Part shown: one piece after another, positions 15,941 through 19,816 of the stretch
Layout: each line of letters begins with the position of its first letter
Numbering within the stretch: the first letter of the stretch is position 1
DNA from: Caryophanales bacterium UBA1424
GTDB taxonomy: Bacteria > Bacillota_I > Bacilli_A > RFN20 > CAG-826
NCBI GenBank assembly: GCA_002329705.1
Contig: DCUC01000034.1
Coordinates: forward strand, 15,827 to 35,642
Reading direction: 5' to 3'
DNA: 19,816 nucleotides
Notes under the pieces: model-generated
Database searches by the model: none
The model's input: the letters and a program-made list of their open reading frames with translations, nothing else
What the model was told of the DNA's origin: nothing
Program-made: the position numbers and the translations under genes

Positions 15941-16796
15941 GTTCTTCGACCACGCGATTGGTGGTCTCAAGCGGCGTCGAAGCGCCGGAGACGACTGCGA
16001 CATAATTAAGACCGTCAAGGTCTTTTTTATTTATTTCATCAGCGTTTAAAATGCGGATGACGCGGGTTTGGGGCAGCGTCTTGCGCGCCATGTCCGCCAA
16101 AGAGGCGGTGTTGCTGCTGTTTACTCCGCCGATCACATAGACGAGTTCAGTCTCTTTGGGCAGCGCCAGGACGGCCTGCTGGCGGAGGCGCGTGGCGTTG
16201 CATATTTCATCGGCGATCCGCGCCTTAGAAAACTTACTGATAATCGAAGTGTGCAAAGCCGCCAATTCCGTCTGCGAAAGCGTCGTCTGGTTGATGACTA
16301 ACGGCGATTTGTCGACGAGCTCCAAAAGATTGACATCCTCGTTATTTTCTATAAGAAAAACATTGTCGCCGAGCGATTTGGCAGCATTGGCTTCAGGATG
16401 ATTTTTCTTGCCGATATAAATAACTTGATGATCGTTATTGAGTTCGTTTTGAATAATGCGGTGGTTGGTCGTGACCATCGGGCAAGTCGCATCATAGACG
16501 ACCATCTTTTTTTGGCGGGCGATTTCATCAAGAGATACTTCGTGGCCGTGAGCCGTAAATACGACAACCGCCTGGTCGGGGAGTTCTTTTAATAATTGCG
16601 CCGGCGATTTTTTTAAATCGCGAACGGTGGTTATACCGAAGGAAAAAAGCTCTTTAATGACATCTTCGTTATGGACGATGCTGCCTAAGACAAAAACCGG
16701 TACACCGACATGCTTTTGACGCGCTTTTTTGGCGAGATTGATCGCGCGGATGACGCCGGAGCAATAACCGTGGGGCCGGGATATGAATATATTCAT
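15927..16796 (-). CDS. ispH: 4-hydroxy-3-methylbut-2-enyl diphosphate reductase IspH
   Basis: IspH (LytB) makes isopentenyl and dimethylallyl diphosphate in the last step of the MEP pathway, using a 4Fe-4S cluster. The three cluster cysteines are C12 (HGYCSGVIRAI), C105 (DATCPMVT) and C199 (EICNATRLRQ). H42 (IVHNED), the TAHGHE motif and NQTTLSQ are also in place. At 289 residues it is normal. It runs against its neighbours: its 3' end overlaps the Nif3 gene by 14 bases, and its 5' end faces cshB across 56 bases. There is no Shine-Dalgarno before the ATG. In B. subtilis yqfP sits at the same position between yqfO and cshB but in the common direction. Confidence 0.96.
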   Translation of the reverse strand: MNIFISRPHGYCSGVIRAINLAKKARQKHVGVPVFVLGSIVHNEDVIKELFSFGITTVRDLKKSPAQLLKELPDQAVVVFTAHGHEVSLDEIARQKKMVVYDATCPMVTTNHRIIQNELNNDHQVIYIGKKNHPEANAAKSLGDNVFLIENNEDVNLLELVDKSPLVINQTTLSQTELAALHTSIISKFSKARIADEICNATRLRQQAVLALPKETELVYVIGGVNSSNTASLADMARKTLPQTRVIRILNADEINKKDLDGLNYVAVVSGASTPLETTNRVVEELKRR

Positions 16797-16836
16797 GTGT
16801 TTATAATAGCATAGGCAAACTCATTCCGTGTATAAT
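16797..16836. promoter_or_regulatory. Divergent promoter region ispH / cshB
   Basis: The plus strand reads TATAAT at 16802-16807. The same AT-rich bases read TATTAT on the minus strand (16808-16803) with an upstream TG and one base, an extended -10 for ispH. The minus-strand start would fall at or next to the ispH ATG. A second plus-strand TATAAT at 16831-16836 is too close to the cshB Shine-Dalgarno (AAGGAG, 16841-16846) to be a likely promoter. No good -35 is seen in either direction. Confidence 0.45.
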
Positions 16837-16852
16837 TATCAAGGAGCGAAAA

Positions 16853-18211
16853 ATGAGCTTTAAATCTTTTAATTTAAGCGATCTGATGATCAAGAGTCTT
16901 GCCCGTCAAGGCTATCTTTCGCCGAGCTCGATTCAAACCCGCGTTATTCCCAAAGCTTTAAAAGGTGGCAACATCGTCGCCCAGAGCGAGACGGGCAGCG
17001 GCAAGACGCATGCTTTTATCATTCCCATCATCGAAAATCTTCAGCTCGATAGCGACCGCCTGCAGGCGCTGATTATCACGCCGACACGCGAACTCGCTCA
17101 GCAGATTTATGCCTTTCTCGAAGCTTTTAAAGGCGATTATCCGAAATTGCACGCCCGCTTGTTTACCGCCGGCAAAGAAACGGAGCGCACCTTTCGCCAG
17201 GGGATGCGCGTTCCCCACGTCATCATCGGCACCCCGACGCGCATAAAGACGATGCTCGAAGCCAAGTCTCTGATTGATCTCGGCTCGGTTAAAACATTAG
17301 TTTTAGATGAAGCCGATATGCTGATGGAGATGGGCTATTTCGCTGATATTGATATTATTTACCGCCTCTTAAAGGCGCCGCCGCAGATGATGGTTTTTTC
17401 CGCGACGATCGAATTTAATCTTCGCAAGAACCTCGAAAAATATGTCGGCGCTGATTTCGTCATCGAGATGGATGATGTCAAAACCGCCAAGACGGTCGGC
17501 CACCACGCGATTGACGTCAAGCACGGCGACAGACTCCACGCCATCGAGATTTTTATCAAAACCTTAAACCCTTATCTTTTAATCATTTTCGCCAGCCGCA
17601 AAGAACAAGTGGCCACCATCAGCTCATACTTAAAAAGCGCCGGACATGATAATATCATGCTCCACGGTGACATGAGCGCCCGTGAGCGCAAGAGCGCCTA
17701 CAAGTTGATCGGCGCCAACAAGCATCGCCTCATCGTCGCCAGCGACCTCGCCGCCCGTGGCCTCGATATCAAAGATGTTAGCGAAGTTCTCAATTTCGAC
17801 TTGCCGAAAGACCTGACCTACTATTTTCACAGAGCGGGGCGGACCGGACGATTTGGCGCCAATGGCCAATGCTACAGCTTTTATAATTCCGATACCGTCA
17901 CACAACTTGAAAAGCTCATCGAGTCAGGAGTGTCTTTCTCCTTTCATGAACTCCGCGATGATACAATTATATCAACCGATAAAATCGCTCGCCGCAAAAC
18001 GAGAAAACAGAAGGTTGATCCCGATCTCGAGCGGCAGATTAAACTCGCGGCGGCCAAAGTCAAAACCGATGTCGTAAAGCCCGGCTATAAAAAGAAGGTT
18101 CGCGATGCGGTGGCCAAAGTTAAGCGCAAGCACAAGCGGGAAATCATCCGCAAGGATATCCGCCGCCAGCGCGTGGCAAGATATCGAAAGGAAGGTAGTA
18201 AAAATGAGTAA
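16853..18211 (+). CDS. cshB: DEAD-box RNA helicase, CshB-like
   Basis: DEAD-box helicases unwind short RNA duplexes using ATP; CshB is linked to cold adaptation and ribosome or mRNA handling. The 452 residues show the full motif series: Q motif (YLSPSSIQTRVIP), motif I SETGSGKT at 45-52, Ia PTRELAQQ, II DEAD at 152-155, III SAT at 183-185, and VI HRAGRTGR at 326-333. A long basic tail from about 385 (KKKVRDAVAKVKRKHKREI) probably binds RNA. Its place between ispH and nfo matches yqfR (cshB) in B. subtilis. Shine-Dalgarno AAGGAG is at 16841-16846. The 3' end overlaps nfo by eight bases. Confidence 0.92.
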   Translation: MSFKSFNLSDLMIKSLARQGYLSPSSIQTRVIPKALKGGNIVAQSETGSGKTHAFIIPIIENLQLDSDRLQALIITPTRELAQQIYAFLEAFKGDYPKLHARLFTAGKETERTFRQGMRVPHVIIGTPTRIKTMLEAKSLIDLGSVKTLVLDEADMLMEMGYFADIDIIYRLLKAPPQMMVFSATIEFNLRKNLEKYVGADFVIEMDDVKTAKTVGHHAIDVKHGDRLHAIEIFIKTLNPYLLIIFASRKEQVATISSYLKSAGHDNIMLHGDMSARERKSAYKLIGANKHRLIVASDLAARGLDIKDVSEVLNFDLPKDLTYYFHRAGRTGRFGANGQCYSFYNSDTVTQLEKLIESGVSFSFHELRDDTIISTDKIARRKTRKQKVDPDLERQIKLAAAKVKTDVVKPGYKKKVRDAVAKVKRKHKREIIRKDIRRQRVARYRKEGSKNE

Positions 18212-19085
18212 ACTGTTTATTGGATCACATGTCTCGATGTCGGGACCGGAATATTATTTAGGCAGCGTCAAAGAGGCGCTTTCTTATGGTGCCAACACCT
18301 TCATGTTTTATACCGGAGCCCCGCAAAATTCATATCGCAAACCGGTCGGAGAACTAAAGATTAAGGAAGGGCGCAAGGCGATTGCCGATGCGGGTATCGA
18401 TGAGAGCAAAATCATCGTCCACGCGCCATATATTATCAATATCGGCAACAAGACAAATCCGACTGTCTATGAATCATCGAAGAAATTTTTAATCGAGGAG
18501 TTACGGCGCGTGGCCGCCTTTGGTCCGCGCATTCTCGTCCTCCATCCGGGCAGCCACGTCGGAATCGGCGTCGAAGGGGGTTTAGCCTCGGTGGTCGAAG
18601 CTCTTGATGAAGTGCTGGAGCAGGACGGAACAAACGTTCGCATCGCCCTCGAGACGATGGCCGGCAAAGGTTCGGAAGTCGGTGCGACTTTCGAAGAGAT
18701 TAGCTATCTTCTTACGCACAGCCGCCATCCCGAACGCTTAGGCGTCTGCCTCGACACCTGCCATATCAACGATGCCGGCATCAACGTCCACGAAGTCGAC
18801 GAAGTATTAAATACTTTTGACCGCGTCATCGGCCTTGAAAAATTGCTCTGCCTCCACGTCAATGACTCCAAAAATGTCATGGGCGCCCACAAAGACCGAC
18901 ACGCCAATATCGGCTACGGCGAAATCGGCTTTGAGACGATTCACGCTTATATCAAGCATCCGCGTCTAGAAAATGTGCCCAAAATTTTGGAAACGCCTTA
19001 TATCGGTGAAAAAGCGCCTTATCAAAAAGAAATCGCCATGCTCCGTGAGGGCGTCTTTGAAGAAGGATGGATTGAGAAGTTATAA
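18204..19085 (+). CDS. nfo: Endonuclease IV (AP endonuclease)
   Basis: Nfo cuts DNA 5' to abasic sites in base-excision repair with a three-zinc centre. The 293 residues carry the expected ligands: H73 (VHAPY), H114 (LHPGSH), E150 (ALETMAG), D184 and H187 (LDTCHINDAG), the later His and Asp in LHVNDS and HKDRHANIG, and the last glutamate in LETPY. I chose the ATG at 18204 (MSKLFIGSHVSMSG) because it has an AAGGAAGG Shine-Dalgarno at 18188-18195; the frame is open upstream to 18105 but only within cshB. It is the last gene of the cshB-nfo pair and is followed by a terminator hairpin. Confidence 0.97.
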   Translation: MSKLFIGSHVSMSGPEYYLGSVKEALSYGANTFMFYTGAPQNSYRKPVGELKIKEGRKAIADAGIDESKIIVHAPYIINIGNKTNPTVYESSKKFLIEELRRVAAFGPRILVLHPGSHVGIGVEGGLASVVEALDEVLEQDGTNVRIALETMAGKGSEVGATFEEISYLLTHSRHPERLGVCLDTCHINDAGINVHEVDEVLNTFDRVIGLEKLLCLHVNDSKNVMGAHKDRHANIGYGEIGFETIHAYIKHPRLENVPKILETPYIGEKAPYQKEIAMLREGVFEEGWIEKL

Positions 19086-19099
19086 TTTATAATTATAAG

Positions 19100-19130
19100 A
19101 AAAAGGACATCAGGCGATGTCCTTTTCTAT
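19100..19130. terminator. Bidirectional terminator between nfo and ispG
   Basis: An 11-base perfect stem (19101-19111 with 19116-19126), loop AGGC, has an A-rich left flank and T-rich right flank, so it can end transcription from both sides. The right arm contains the last sense codons of ispG and its stop codon falls in the loop and left arm (19110-19112), so the terminator is partly coding. Confidence 0.85.
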
Positions 19131-19816
19131 TGTGGCAATCAAGGCGTCAAAAGCTTCATCCTCTTTGACAGTGCGAAGTAGTTTGCCTTTTTTAAATAAG
19201 ACCCACGTGCCGTTGCCGCCCGCCAGGCCGTAATCGGCGTGTCTGGCTTCACCGGGGCCGTTGACAACGCAACCCATAACGGCGACTTTGAGATTAAGAT
19301 TATGTTCTTCAAGATAGGCCAGTACGCGCTTGGCCATGGGCACGACATTGACTTGTGTGCGGCCACAGGTCGGACACGAGATGATGGTCGGATAGCGCTC
19401 ATATAAATCCAGATCGTGAAGCAGCCGTTTAGCCGCAAGAATCTCTTCTTCGGGTTCGTCGCTAAGGGAGATGCGAATCGTATCGCCGATGCCCTCAATG
19501 AGAAGCGGCGCTAAACCGGCGGCGCTTCTGATAAGGCCGATATCTTTAGGCCCGGCTTCGGTAATTCCTAAATGGAGCGGGTAGGGGAAGGTTTTGGCTG
19601 CCTTGCGATAAGCTTCGATCGTCTCAATCGCGTTGGAGCCTTTAAGTGATATGACTATGTCATGAAAACCATATTTTTCTAAGATGGCCACGTGCTTCTG
19701 GGCCGAGGCCACGAGTTTTTCAGCATGCGAAAAAACTGAGTTTTCGGCGATATCTTTATCGAGCGATCCCGAGTTGACTCCCACGCGAATGGGAACGCGG
19801 TGCTTCTGACAGGCTT
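19110..19816 (-). CDS. ispG: 4-hydroxy-3-methylbut-2-en-1-yl diphosphate synthase IspG, C-terminal part
   Basis: IspG (GcpE) converts the cyclic MEcPP to HMBPP, the step before IspH, using a 4Fe-4S cluster. About 235 residues are inside the window, running off its end; bacterial IspG is near 350-370, so roughly the first third is missing. The visible part has the TIM-barrel strand PIRVGVNSGSLDKD, then SCPTCGRTQVNV and VMGCVVNGPGEARHAD, which supply the three cluster cysteines. The C-terminus ends in KDIA and TGA within the bidirectional terminator. It lies on the minus strand like ispH, with cshB-nfo between them on the plus strand. Confidence 0.96.
   Translation of the reverse strand, partial: ACQKHRVPIRVGVNSGSLDKDIAENSVFSHAEKLVASAQKHVAILEKYGFHDIVISLKGSNAIETIEAYRKAAKTFPYPLHLGITEAGPKDIGLIRSAAGLAPLLIEGIGDTIRISLSDEPEEEILAAKRLLHDLDLYERYPTIISCPTCGRTQVNVVPMAKRVLAYLEEHNLNLKVAVMGCVVNGPGEARHADYGLAGGNGTWVLFKKGKLLRTVKEDEAFDALIATIEKDIA

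Overview
This is a gene-dense, chromosome-like stretch of about 20 kb. Gene content and order match the conserved yqe-yqf neighbourhood of Bacillota: rsmE, mtaB, rpsU, ybeY, cdd, era, recO, glyS, dnaG, rpoD, trmK, a Nif3-family gene, ispH, cshB, nfo, ispG. TGA ends several genes (clpB, the TM2 gene, rpoD, ispG), and the tryptophan codons I checked are TGG, so the standard bacterial code applies and this is not a Mycoplasma- or Spiroplasma-type genome. A single-chain glycyl-tRNA synthetase, a compact RecO without its zinc cluster, a short Nif3 protein and near-minimal spacing suggest a streamlined Bacilli or Tenericutes-related lineage (Acholeplasma, Izemoplasma or Erysipelotrichia-like). That placement is inference. 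There are no rRNA or tRNA genes, insertion sequences, phage genes or CRISPR arrays, and no gene-free stretch over 300 bases.

Layout. 1-1467: 3' half of clpB. 1568-4821: a plus-strand cluster of a zinc-ribbon/TM2 membrane protein, rsmE, an unrecognised 266-residue protein and mtaB, all nearly touching. 4839-6060: a unit with a clear promoter, rpmF-deoC-rpsU, closed by a hairpin terminator. 6105-7301: a C39-type cysteine peptidase fused to a six-helix membrane region but with no ATPase domain, the most unusual gene here. 7348-9793: ybeY-cdd-era-recO, joined by one-base stop/start overlaps or direct abutment. 9810-15940: glyS-dnaG-rpoD-trmK-Nif3, the macromolecular-synthesis block, with candidate promoters before glyS and dnaG. 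15927-16796 (minus): ispH. 16853-19085: cshB-nfo from a short divergent promoter region shared with ispH. 19110-19816 (minus): ispG, cut by the window end, converging on nfo at a bidirectional terminator.

Functionally the window holds translation (ribosomal proteins L32 and S21, Era, YbeY, GlyRS, tRNA/rRNA modification by RsmE, MtaB and TrmK), replication and transcription initiation (DnaG, RpoD), DNA repair (RecO, Nfo), deoxynucleoside and pyrimidine salvage (DeoC, Cdd), the last two enzymes of the MEP isoprenoid pathway (IspG, IspH), proteostasis (ClpB) and RNA remodelling (CshB). The non-housekeeping items are the C39/membrane protein, the 266-residue orphan and the TM2 protein. I found no convincing multi-gene undescribed system. 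The C39 protein without an ATPase is the best lead.
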